Shown here: positions 1-6,178 of the stretch, one piece after another | Layout: the number at the start of each line of letters is the position of its first letter | Position numbering within the stretch: the stretch's first letter is position 1 | Source of the DNA: Haloarcula sp. | GTDB taxonomy: Archaea > Halobacteriota > Halobacteria > Halobacteriales > Haloarculaceae | Assembly (NCBI GenBank): GCA_028275075.1 | Contig: JAQCNK010000210.1 | Location: 1-6,348, forward strand | Reading direction: 5' to 3' | Length of the DNA: 6,348 bases | Translations under genes and position numbers: made by a program | Notes under the pieces: generated by a model | What the model saw: the letters and a program-made list of their open reading frames with translations, nothing else | What the model was told of the DNA's origin: nothing | The model's database searches: none

Positions 1-153
1 CCGTGCGCCCGTCCGGAGACATGCGAGGGGCCAGTCGGTCGAATATCTTTACGAACTTACAGCCACCAGTATTACAACTGACCGTATGAGATGGAAATAC
101 ACTTGTCCGGGCCGACTGAACGGACGGGATATGTCTACGCCGGAGGGGCGCCG
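1..153. promoter_or_regulatory. Upstream region of trkA with AT-rich promoter candidates
   Basis: This is a 153-bp stretch before the chosen trkA start. An AT-rich patch at about 40-57 (GAATATCTTTACGAAC) and a second at about 68-77 are the only TATA-like candidates for a plus-strand promoter. Either would give a leader of some tens of bases carrying the Shine-Dalgarno sequence seen before trkA. On the minus strand the same patch lies about 23 bp before an ATG at 22-20 (reading MSPDGRT to the window edge), so a divergent leaderless gene is conceivable, but seven codons cannot support a CDS call. No clear box stands out. Confidence 0.3.
142..146 (+). promoter_or_regulatory. Shine-Dalgarno site that sets the trkA start
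   Basis: GGAGG, followed by GG, lies 7 nt before ATG 154. It matches the archaeal anti-SD well. It supports starting trkA at 154 rather than at the in-frame ATG at 91, because the extra 21 residues from 91 precede the Rossmann strand and lack family-like sequence. Confidence 0.7.
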
Positions 154-1485
154 ATGTACGTCATAATCGTCGGCGCCGGTGAGGTCGGGTCGAGTATCGC
201 GGCCAACCTCGCAGACGCTCACGAGGTCGCCGTCATCGATATCGACGGGCAACGCGTCGAGGAACTGGTGTACGCGACGGACGTCCTCGGGGTCGAAGGC
301 GACGGCGCAGATCTGGAGACGCTCGAGGACGCCGACGTTCGGAAGGCTGACATCCTCATCGCCAGCACCGACGACGACGAGACGAACATCGTCACCTGTG
401 GCACCGCCAACACCGTGGCCGACGTGTTCACCATCTCTCGGGTCAAGAGCGCGAAATTCCTGCGCACCTGGGAGGGCTCCGAGCGGGCCTTCGGCGTCGA
501 CCACATGGTCGCGACGAACCTGCTGACCGCCGAGTCCATCTCCCGGGTCGTCGGGATGCCCGCAGCCCAGGACGTGGAGACGTTCGCTGGGGGTGCCGTC
601 CAGATGGCCGAGTTCGAGATACTTGCGGAGAGCCCCATTGCCGGCCAGACCGTCCGGGAGGCCGACCGCTACGAGTCGCTCACCTTCGCTGCTCTGATTC
701 GGGGTGAGGACGTCGTCATCCCGACCGGCGAGACGGAACTGCACCCCTGCGACGACGTGGTCGTCATCGGCAGCTCCGAGAGCGTCCATACCTTCGCCAA
801 CGAGATCGCCCCCGATGTGGTGGGGGCGCGGGACGTCCTCGTCGTCGGGGGCAGCGATATCGGCTACCACACCGCCCGACTGCTGGGCGAGCGCGACCTC
901 AAACCGCGCCTCATCGAGCAGGACCACGACCGGGCCCGCGAGATAGCCGAGTTACTCCCCGGGACGACCGTCCTTGAGAGCGACGCGACCGACCGTGACT
1001 TTCTCAAGACCGAACACGTCGAGGATGTCGACGTCGTCGTGGCGGCGCTGGATAACGACGAGAAGAACCTGCTCGCGAGCCTGCTGGCAAAGCGTCTGGG
1101 CGCCGAGCGGGCTGTCGCCGTCGTCGACTCGGGCGAGTACGTCCAGTTGTTCGAAGCCGTCGGTGTCGACGTGGCCGTCAACCCGCGGGAGGCGACTGCC
1201 GAGGAGATAACCCGTTTCACCCGAGGACACCAGGCGGAGAACGTCGCCATCATCGACTCAGATCGTGCGGAAGTCCTCGAAATAGAGATCGACGCCGAGA
1301 GCGTGCTGGTCGACCGCCCCATCCGTGAGTCGGTCGCGGAGCTCCCCGACGGCGTCGTCATCGGCGCGATAACCCGGAACGGTGAGCTGGTCATCCCCCG
1401 CGGTGACACCGTCGTCGAGCGCGGGGACCACGTGGTCGTCTTCATCGACACCGAAGCGCTGGAATCGGCCAGTAGCAAGCTGTAA
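154..1485 (+). CDS. trkA: Trk potassium uptake regulator TrkA (two tandem RCK modules)
   Basis: This 443-aa protein is the cytoplasmic NAD(H)-binding gating subunit of a Trk-type K+ transporter; it would form a ring on the inner face of TrkH. Two RCK modules are visible. Module 1 opens with MYVIIVGAGEVG (Rossmann GxGxxG, residues 7-12) and VIDID with acidic residues at 29 and 31 ending strand beta-2; the NLLTAESI segment (122-129) leads to a TrkA_C domain at about 135-215. Module 2 has VGGSDIG (232-237 for GGSDIG), the conserved VNPREATAEEI segment (342-352) and a second TrkA_C domain to about 440. The length fits full-length two-module TrkA (about 450 aa). The start at 154 rests on the good SD and on the Rossmann strand beginning at once. 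In module 2 the middle glycine of the GxGxxG loop is Ser, so nucleotide binding there may differ. trkH follows 93 bp downstream, which agrees with the function. Family assignment is secure; ligand preference is not shown. Confidence 0.95.
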   Translation: MYVIIVGAGEVGSSIAANLADAHEVAVIDIDGQRVEELVYATDVLGVEGDGADLETLEDADVRKADILIASTDDDETNIVTCGTANTVADVFTISRVKSAKFLRTWEGSERAFGVDHMVATNLLTAESISRVVGMPAAQDVETFAGGAVQMAEFEILAESPIAGQTVREADRYESLTFAALIRGEDVVIPTGETELHPCDDVVVIGSSESVHTFANEIAPDVVGARDVLVVGGSDIGYHTARLLGERDLKPRLIEQDHDRAREIAELLPGTTVLESDATDRDFLKTEHVEDVDVVVAALDNDEKNLLASLLAKRLGAERAVAVVDSGEYVQLFEAVGVDVAVNPREATAEEITRFTRGHQAENVAIIDSDRAEVLEIEIDAESVLVDRPIRESVAELPDGVVIGAITRNGELVIPRGDTVVERGDHVVVFIDTEALESASSKL

Positions 1486-1578
1486 CCCCGGAACTGATGG
1501 TTTTTTCTGGCCGAACTGCATAGCGAGGGATTTTTCGGGGTCGGGGTGGGAGCCTACGGCAATGCACGGTGGTCGGTG
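1486..1578 (+). promoter_or_regulatory. trkA-trkH intergenic region: T-tracts and a possible 5-codon upstream ORF
   Basis: This 93-bp gap holds two T-runs, six T at 1501-1506 and five T at 1531-1535. Haloarchaeal transcripts often end at T-tracts, so the first could be a weak trkA terminator. The second follows the purine-rich GCGAGGGA and could act as a BRE/TATA box, placing a transcript start near 1558-1562. A tiny ORF, ATG 1562 to TGA 1579 (MHGGR), overlaps the trkH ATG as TGATG. No strong SD precedes trkH. Whether trkA and trkH share a transcript is not decided by the sequence. Confidence 0.3.
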
Positions 1579-3114
1579 ATGTCGATCCGCGTCGACTGGC
1601 GACAGAGCGTCGCGTTTACCGGCACAGTGATCAGATATCTCGCCGCCGCGATGCTGATTCCGCTTGCGGTGAGTATCGTCTACGGCGACGATATTCTCAC
1701 GTTCCTCGCCTCTATCGCCATCACGGTCGCAATCGGCGTCGCGCTGGAGCAGATCGACGACAACCCCAAGCTGGGTCCGCGAGAGGCCCTGTTGCTGGTC
1801 GCGCTCTCGTGGGGCGCCGTCGCAATCATCGGCGCGGTCCCTTACCTCATCGCGGGCTACGGAACCGAGTCGACGTTGCGTCATCCCGTCAACGCGCTGT
1901 TCGAGTCCACCTCCGGCTTCACGACGACCGGGGCGACGGTGCTCGGAGAAATCTCGCTTGACCGTCACTCCCACGCCATCCTGATGTGGCGCCAGCTCAG
2001 CCAGTGGCTCGGCGGGATGGGGATCATCGTCCTGATGGTCGCCATACTGCCCGAAGCGGCGGTCAACGGCGCACAGCTCATCGATTCGGAGGCTCCCGGC
2101 CCGGAGCTGCAGAAGCTCACCCCGAAAATCGCCGAGACCGCACGCCTGCTCTGGCTCTTCTATCTCGGCTTTACGCTCTTGCTGACTGCGCTCCTGTTCG
2201 TGCTCCACTACGTCGGGCTGGCACCGCATATGAACCTCTACAACGCCATCGCCCACGGGTTCTCGACGCTCCCGACGGGCGGGTTCTCCCCACAGGCCGA
2301 GAGCATCGCGGCCTTTTCGCCGGCCGTCCAGTGGGTGATTATTCCCTTCGTCCTCGTGGCCGGGACCAACTTCGCGCTCTTCTTTTTCCTGTTGCGCGAC
2401 GAGTACGCCGCAGTGTTCGAAGACCGCGAGTTCCAGGTTTACATTGGCGCGAATGCCGGCCTGGCGATTATTCTCTGGGGCCTGTTGTTTACTGGCTCGG
2501 CCCCGACCCTGGACATCGGCGGGGCGACACAGGGAGCCCTCGAGAACTCGCTGCGACAGGCCACGTTCCAGATTGCCTCGCTGCTGAACTCCACGGGCTA
2601 CGCGACCAGCGACTTCACAGAGTGGAGCGACACCGCCAAGGTCGTCCTCCTGCTGGCGATGTTCATCGGTGGCTCCGCCGGCTCGACCGGGGGCGGTATC
2701 AAGATTGTCCGCTGGCTTGTTGTTTTCAAAGGTATCCGCCGCCAGCTCTTTACGACTGCTCACCCCTCCGCGGTCAAGCCGGTTCGCCTCGGTGGACAGG
2801 TAATCGACGAAGATGTCGTCCAGGCTATCTACGGCTTTACGATGCTGTATATCCTCGTGTTTGGCCTCGCAACCGTCCTGCTGGCACTGGACACCGGTCG
2901 CGTTGGCCTGGAAATCACCGTTCTGGAGGCGGCCAGCGCGAGCCTGGCCACCATCGGCAACATTGGCCCCGGCTTTGGCTTCCTCGGCCCGTTCGGGAGC
3001 TACGTCGATTTCCCGTCGACCAGCAAGCTGCTGATGATATTCCTGATGTGGCTCGGGCGACTGGAGATCATCCCCGTCTTCGTCATGTTCACCGGAGCCT
3101 TCTGGAACGAGTAA
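1579..3114 (+). CDS. trkH: Trk-type potassium transporter membrane subunit TrkH
   Basis: This 511-aa polytopic membrane protein is the K+-translocating subunit that pairs with TrkA. It has the four pore-loop repeats of the Trk/Ktr/HKT superfamily: SGFTTTGAT (TTTGAT at 115-120), STLPTGGFS (229-237), NSTGYATSDF (337-346) and LATIGNIGPGFG (456-467), each with the filter glycine. The family signature GGSAGSTGGGIKIVR sits at residues 364-378, where the 'SAGSTGGG' loop is known to line the gate, and GRLEIIPV lies near the C-terminus. About ten or more hydrophobic helices alternate with these loops, and an acidic cytoplasmic loop (IDSEAPGPELQKL) follows the GGMGIIVLMVAILP helix, as in TrkH. Start choice: ATG 1579 gives a normal short N-terminus (MSIRVDWRQSV). 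GTG 1546 and GTG 1576 are in-frame alternatives; the longer form adds 11 residues without family character. The length is close to bacterial TrkH (about 480-500 aa). The trkA neighbour supports a complete two-component system. Confidence 0.95.
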   Translation: MSIRVDWRQSVAFTGTVIRYLAAAMLIPLAVSIVYGDDILTFLASIAITVAIGVALEQIDDNPKLGPREALLLVALSWGAVAIIGAVPYLIAGYGTESTLRHPVNALFESTSGFTTTGATVLGEISLDRHSHAILMWRQLSQWLGGMGIIVLMVAILPEAAVNGAQLIDSEAPGPELQKLTPKIAETARLLWLFYLGFTLLLTALLFVLHYVGLAPHMNLYNAIAHGFSTLPTGGFSPQAESIAAFSPAVQWVIIPFVLVAGTNFALFFFLLRDEYAAVFEDREFQVYIGANAGLAIILWGLLFTGSAPTLDIGGATQGALENSLRQATFQIASLLNSTGYATSDFTEWSDTAKVVLLLAMFIGGSAGSTGGGIKIVRWLVVFKGIRRQLFTTAHPSAVKPVRLGGQVIDEDVVQAIYGFTMLYILVFGLATVLLALDTGRVGLEITVLEAASASLATIGNIGPGFGFLGPFGSYVDFPSTSKLLMIFLMWLGRLEIIPVFVMFTGAFWNE

Positions 3115-3177
3115 GACTCCGATTCCCGCCATCGCCTGGGAAGCCCCCGTGAACGGCGGAGTGGATGCCACCGGTAC

Positions 3178-3187
3178 GACTATACAG
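3178..3187 (+). promoter_or_regulatory. Candidate TATA box for phoU1 (leaderless spacing)
   Basis: GACTATACAG is the most AT-rich run in the 96-bp trkH-phoU1 gap. Its centre lies about 28 bp before ATG 3211. With archaeal initiation usually about 26-27 nt downstream of the TATA centre, the transcript would begin within a few bases of the start codon. No SD is present, which agrees with a leaderless mRNA. The call rests on position and composition only. Confidence 0.4.
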
Positions 3188-3210
3188 CGCCTCCCCGACC
3201 ATGCAGATAC

Positions 3211-3873
3211 ATGTCGCGTGACACGTTCGAGGCACGACTCGACGCGTTGCAGTCCGACGTCTGCCAGATGGGACGGGACGTCACCGAGCGGCTCGACAGC
3301 GCGGTCACCGCCTACGAACAGCGCGACCCCCCGGCCGGCCGCGCCGTGGCCGACACCGATGACCAGATAAACGAGCGGTATCTCGCCCTCGAAGCGGAGT
3401 GTGTCGACCTGCTGGCGCTCCAACAGCCAGTGGCCTCGGACCTCCGGCTCGTCGTCGCCTCGTTCAAGATTCTCACCGACATCGAACGCGTCGGCGACCT
3501 GGCCGGTAACCTCGGTGGCTACGTCGACGCGATGGCCGTGGACACCGTCCCATCGGTACCGATTACCGACATCAGCGAGATGGCGCTGGCCCAGCTAACG
3601 ACCGCGCTCGACGCGTACGAACAGTGCGACCCCGACAGCTGCCGGGACGTTGCTGCCGCCGATACCGACCTCGACGAGCGCTGTGGTGCCGCCACGAGCG
3701 ACCTCGTACGCTCGCTGGTGAACCGCTCGCCCGACGACGTGGCCGCGACGCTCGCCGACACCAAGCGGTATCTGCTTACGGTTCGGGACCTCGAACGCGT
3801 CGGCGACCACGCCGTCAACATCGCCGCCCGCACGCTGTATATGGTCGAGAACGACGACGCGCTCATCTACTAG
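3211..3873 (+). CDS. phoU: PhoU-like regulatory protein, copy 1
   Basis: This 220-aa soluble, all-helical protein has two tandem PhoU domains of roughly 100 residues each. Domain 1 holds the QQPVASDLR segment (71-79) and the metal-site motif ERVGDLAGN (92-100). Domain 2 holds ERVGDHAVN (195-203), followed by the C-terminal IAARTLYMVENDDALIY. In characterised PhoU proteins the E/R-x-G-D-x-x-x-N motifs bind multinuclear metal clusters; all key residues are kept in both domains. The length matches canonical PhoU. Classical PhoU acts with PstSCAB and PhoR in phosphate control, but neither is seen here. Placement after trkA-trkH suggests, as inference, regulation of K+ transport; PhoU-type domains are known fused to TrkA_C domains in archaea. 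It is strongly acidic, as expected for a haloarchaeon. The family call is secure; the pathway is not. It is a clear paralogue of the gene at 4086-4766. Confidence 0.9.
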   Translation: MSRDTFEARLDALQSDVCQMGRDVTERLDSAVTAYEQRDPPAGRAVADTDDQINERYLALEAECVDLLALQQPVASDLRLVVASFKILTDIERVGDLAGNLGGYVDAMAVDTVPSVPITDISEMALAQLTTALDAYEQCDPDSCRDVAAADTDLDERCGAATSDLVRSLVNRSPDDVAATLADTKRYLLTVRDLERVGDHAVNIAARTLYMVENDDALIY

Positions 3874-3912
3874 GCCCGTTTGGTACGTACGAGACGACTC
3901 ACGCCGGGTCTC

Positions 3913-3992
3913 TACGGGTCGACAGAAGCCCTGATAGATATTCGCTGGGGTCTGGCGGAGGCGAATTCTATCAATCGTTCTGTCGCCCCGTA
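3913..3992 (+). repeat. 80-bp long-hairpin element, copy A (plus orientation)
   Basis: This is a long imperfect palindrome. The outer arms are TACGGGTCGACAGAA and TTCTGTCGCCCCGTA (15 bp, one mismatch). After a 3-nt unpaired step, CTGATAGATATTCGC on the left opposes GCGAATTCTATCAA on the right, leaving a loop of about 15 nt (TGGGGTCTGGCGGAG). Its reverse complement recurs at 6179-6253: 70 of 75 aligned bases match, with one 5-nt gap in the loop. It lies 39 bp after the phoU1 stop and 93 nt before the phoU2 start. It encodes nothing obvious. It may be a MITE-like insertion (TA at both ends would fit a TA-target transposase), a transcriptional regulatory palindrome, or a 3'-end hairpin of the phoU1 transcript. 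Confidence 0.9.
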
Positions 3993-3998
3993 TCGTCT

Positions 3999-4041
3999 GG
4001 CCGCGCCACGGCCACGTCAACCGCCTCTGACGGCGGGGTTG
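3999..4041 (+). repeat. Two small inverted repeats upstream of the phoU2 promoter
   Basis: GGCCG-CGCCA-CGGCC (3999-4013) is a perfect 5-bp stem. CAACCGCC-TCTGAC-GGCGGGGTTG (4018-4041) is an 8-bp stem with a 2-nt bulge and a 6-nt loop. The second ends about 10 bp before the likely BRE/TATA of phoU2, where an archaeal activator or repressor could bind. In GC-rich DNA such stems also occur by chance. Confidence 0.35.
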
Positions 4042-4045
4042 AGCA

Positions 4046-4060
4046 AAGGGAAAAGCTGAT
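4046..4060 (+). promoter_or_regulatory. Candidate BRE/TATA for phoU2
   Basis: AAGGGAAAAGCTGAT is a purine-rich, BRE-like run leading into the most AT-rich patch before phoU2. Its AT part (about 4050-4060) is centred about 30 bp before ATG 4086, which fits a near-leaderless start. A GGAGAG at 4072-4077, 8 nt before the ATG, could alternatively serve as an SD on a longer leader. The TATA core is weak. Confidence 0.35.
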
Positions 4061-4085
4061 ACGGCCGGCCCGGAGAGTGCCGATA

Positions 4086-4766
4086 ATGCCACGCGAATCC
4101 TATCAGGAACTCCTGGAGTCGCTTCGTGAGGATGTCCTCTATATGTCTGAACTCGTCCTTGACCGGCTTCGGATGGGCCTCTCTGCCATCGAACAGAAAG
4201 ACGAGGAGCTAGCCTGGGAAGTCATCGACGGCGACGACGAGATCAACCAGCTGTATCTCGATCTCGAACGGGACTGTATCGATCTGCTGGCGCTGCAACA
4301 GCCGGTCGCGTCGGACCTGCGCTTTATTGCCGCCTCGTTCAAGATCATCACCGATCTCGAACGCATCGGTGACCTCGCGACGAATCTCGGCGAGTACTCG
4401 CTGGAGGCCGAACGCGATGTCTTCCCGGAGGTCGATATTCAGGATATCGCGGGCGTGACCATCGAGATGGTAGAGGACGCGATGGACGCGTACGACCGCG
4501 AGGACGACGACCTCTGCTACACTATCGGCGAGACCGACGATGCCGTCGACGAGCGCTGTGAGGCCGCATCCGAAACAGTGGTTCGCGACCTCATCGAACG
4601 CGAGATGGAAACCGACTCCAGCGACGCCGAGATCGAACAGCTAATGGCCGATGTCTCGCGGCTTCTCCTGACGATTCGGGATATCGAACGCGTGGGCGAC
4701 CACGCCGTCAACATCGCCGCCCGCACGCTATACATGGTCGAGAACGACGCGGCGCTTATCTACTAA
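4086..4766 (+). CDS. phoU: PhoU-like regulatory protein, copy 2
   Basis: This 226-aa, very acidic PhoU-family protein is a paralogue of the gene at 3211-3873. They align end to end with a 6-residue insertion here (METDSS region, before the last helices). Domain 1 has QQPVASDLR and ERIGDLATN (ERIGD at 92-96); domain 2 has ERVGDHAVN (ERVGD at 201-205) and the shared tail IAARTLYMVENDAALIY. All metal-site Glu, Asp and Asn residues are kept. The open frame continues upstream of 4086, but that part reads through the hairpin element and is Arg-rich and unlike the family; ATG 4086 matches the N-terminus of copy 1. It is a separate transcription unit by spacing (212 bp from phoU1) and converges on mscS. 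A role in K+ or osmotic control is inferred from neighbours; phosphate control remains possible. Confidence 0.9.
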   Translation: MPRESYQELLESLREDVLYMSELVLDRLRMGLSAIEQKDEELAWEVIDGDDEINQLYLDLERDCIDLLALQQPVASDLRFIAASFKIITDLERIGDLATNLGEYSLEAERDVFPEVDIQDIAGVTIEMVEDAMDAYDREDDDLCYTIGETDDAVDERCEAASETVVRDLIEREMETDSSDAEIEQLMADVSRLLLTIRDIERVGDHAVNIAARTLYMVENDAALIY

Positions 4767-4882
4767 TCTCTGCACACCCGACCGCACGAGCGCGACGGAC
4801 TCCTGCAGTGCAGCAGAAACCCGGTTTCTGCGGACAGTGTGTAACTCGGTTCAGTTTGGTACCGCCACCGGAGCAACAGCCA
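4767..4882. other. Convergent intergenic gap between phoU2 and mscS
   Basis: This 116-bp gap separates the two stop codons of convergent genes. It holds one notable structure, the palindrome at 4801-4834. No long T-tract of the archaeal terminator type is visible on either strand, and no convincing ORF or RNA gene is seen. Confidence 0.6.
4801..4834. terminator. Nested palindrome between convergent genes, possible bidirectional terminator
   Basis: GCAGAAACC-C-GGTTTCTGC (4813-4831) is a perfect 9-bp inverted repeat around one base. Just before it TGCA-G-TGCA (4804-4812) is a second small palindrome. TCC on the left and GGA on the right could close a forked structure. A symmetric structure between two convergent stop codons suggests transcription termination or 3'-end protection for both genes, but archaeal termination usually depends on T-tracts, which are missing, so the function is uncertain. 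Confidence 0.4.
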
Positions 4883-6082
4883 TCACTGGCCGTTCGACTG
4901 GTCGGCGTGGCTCGCGGTGGGTTGGACCGATCCGGTCTCCGTCCGGCCGAGTTGGAATCCGTCCGACTCTTCGCGGCCGAGCAGTTCCCGCTGTGGGTAC
5001 GGGATCTTGATATCCGCTTCGTCGAGGGCCGCTTTCGCTTCGCGAACCACGGTAGCAGTCGCCATCGACCGTTTCGCTGCGCTCGGGTGGTCGATCCAGA
5101 ACCGACATTCGAGGACGACCGCCGAGTCGCCGAGCGATTTCGGTATCACCTGGGGGGTCGGATTCTCGAGGACGTGCGACACGTCGTCGAGGACTTCGGT
5201 GAGTACTGCCTCGGCCTGCTCTATGTCCGCGTCGTAATCGACGCCCACGTCGACCGAGAGGCGAAGTCGTTCGAGGCTGGTCCGGTTGGTGACAGTGGCG
5301 TTTGACACGTTGTCGTTCGGAATAACGATCTCCTCGCCGGCGGCGTTACGCATGCGGGTATTGATTATCGTGATGTCCGTGATGATCCCCTCGTCGTCGT
5401 GTATCTCGACCCAGTCCCCGATCTCGAACGGGCGGGCGAACATCAGCACGAAGCCGGCGATAAACGAGCCGATGGTCGACCTGGCGGCCGTCCCGACGAC
5501 GATGCCGACGAAACCCGCCCCGACGAGCAGATTGCCCAGCCCGACCCCCCAGACTGAGAGGGCTGCGATACCCGCTCCGAGCAGGACCACGACCTGAAGG
5601 ACGCGGAAGACGATCCCCTGCTGGTGCTGGTTCATCTTGTCCGACTCCTCTGCGTACTGCTCGATAGCCGTATCGAGCATATCGATGCCGGCCAGCGTGC
5701 CGCCGACGACCCCCATCGTGAGGAGCCCACGGACCAGTACCGGAACCCAACCGGCAATCGTCGCGACGGCCGCCAGCGCGAGGTCGACGAACCCCCAGAC
5801 GATCAGGACACCGAGGGCAGCGGGGATGAAGACTGCAAGCTGGATCGTTCGCACAACTCCCGCTATGGGAAGCCGCCAGTCGAACGCCGGTGGTTCGACC
5901 GGAACCCGTTCGTGGTCGAAAATCAAATATTTCACCGACCGGTGTGTGGTCTTGACAACCCGTGGGACAAGGACGATAGCCGTCACTACAGCAGCGAGCG
6001 TCAGGACGACTGTCGCCCCGACGCGTGCTTCAGTCGTAACGAGGCTGCTGAGGTAGGCCTGCAGTTGTCCGAGGTAGCTCAT
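4883..6082 (-). CDS. mscS: MscS-family small-conductance mechanosensitive channel
   Basis: This 399-aa membrane protein opens under membrane tension and releases solutes and ions after hypo-osmotic shock. Hydrophobic segments lie at about 20-40, 77-100, 103-133 and 157-178, followed by the pore-lining TM3 (about 183-215), rich in Gly and Ala: GNLLVGAGFVGIVVGTAARS then IGSFIAG and the hallmark F.RPFEIGDWVEI (215-227). The beta domain follows (GIITDITIINTRMRNAAGEEIVIPNDNVSNATVTN, 232-266), then the alpha/beta cage domain ending KIPYPQREL (359-367). The last 30 or so residues are polar and probably disordered. It is longer than E. coli MscS (286 aa) because of two extra N-terminal helices, a common arrangement in the family. 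Start ATG 6082 lies about 28 bp downstream of a strong TATA box and has no SD, which suggests a leaderless mRNA. It sits beside a K+ uptake system with the opposite role in turgor. Confidence 0.93.
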   Translation of the reverse strand: MSYLGQLQAYLSSLVTTEARVGATVVLTLAAVVTAIVLVPRVVKTTHRSVKYLIFDHERVPVEPPAFDWRLPIAGVVRTIQLAVFIPAALGVLIVWGFVDLALAAVATIAGWVPVLVRGLLTMGVVGGTLAGIDMLDTAIEQYAEESDKMNQHQQGIVFRVLQVVVLLGAGIAALSVWGVGLGNLLVGAGFVGIVVGTAARSTIGSFIAGFVLMFARPFEIGDWVEIHDDEGIITDITIINTRMRNAAGEEIVIPNDNVSNATVTNRTSLERLRLSVDVGVDYDADIEQAEAVLTEVLDDVSHVLENPTPQVIPKSLGDSAVVLECRFWIDHPSAAKRSMATATVVREAKAALDEADIKIPYPQRELLGREESDGFQLGRTETGSVQPTASHADQSNGQ

Positions 6083-6105
6083 CCGTTGCGTTTTGTATGA
6101 AATCC

Positions 6106-6117
6106 ATATATAAAAAG
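6106..6117 (-). promoter_or_regulatory. TATA box of mscS (leaderless promoter)
   Basis: On the minus strand this reads CTCTTTTTATATATGG around the core TTTTTATATA, by far the most AT-rich promoter-like stretch in the window. Its centre is about 29 bp before the ATG at 6082, so initiation would fall within a few nucleotides of the start codon. The hairpin element at 6179-6253 ends 61 bp upstream of it. Confidence 0.65.
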
Positions 6118-6178
6118 AGGCCAGTATCTCCTGCCGGGTTGGGTCGTTCGCTCACCGCGTCGGCTCAGTCGTTTTCTC

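Noticed and set aside
40..48. CGAATATCT upstream of trkA, also present on the minus strand of hairpin copy A
   Set aside because: Nine bases with no palindromic partner nearby; this is most simply a promoter AT patch and a chance match, not a third element copy.
91..153. 21-residue N-terminal extension of trkA from ATG 91
   Set aside because: The Rossmann strand begins right at Met 154, and a good SD lies 7 nt before 154.
49..927. 292-codon minus-strand open frame opposite trkA
   Set aside because: It is antisense to a well-supported trkA, has no recognisable motif, and its Asp/Gly/Val-rich make-up mirrors haloarchaeal codon bias.
1986..3152. 388-codon plus-strand frame inside trkH
   Set aside because: It is an alternate frame of trkH, very Arg/Pro-rich, with no hydrophobic or domain structure.
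1258..3423. 721-codon open frame on the minus strand
   Set aside because: It lies antisense to all of trkH plus parts of trkA and phoU1. Its product is rich in Arg, Gly, Gln and His with no domain or membrane pattern, as expected of a GC-rich shadow frame.
3624..4085. 154-codon upstream extension of the phoU2 frame
   Set aside because: It overlaps phoU1 out of frame, reads through the hairpin element and is Arg-rich; phoU1 and phoU2 align from ATG 3211 and ATG 4086.
4808..5305. 165-codon plus-strand frame opposite the mscS 3' half
   Set aside because: It is antisense to conserved MscS cage-domain sequence, with no independent motif or start signal.
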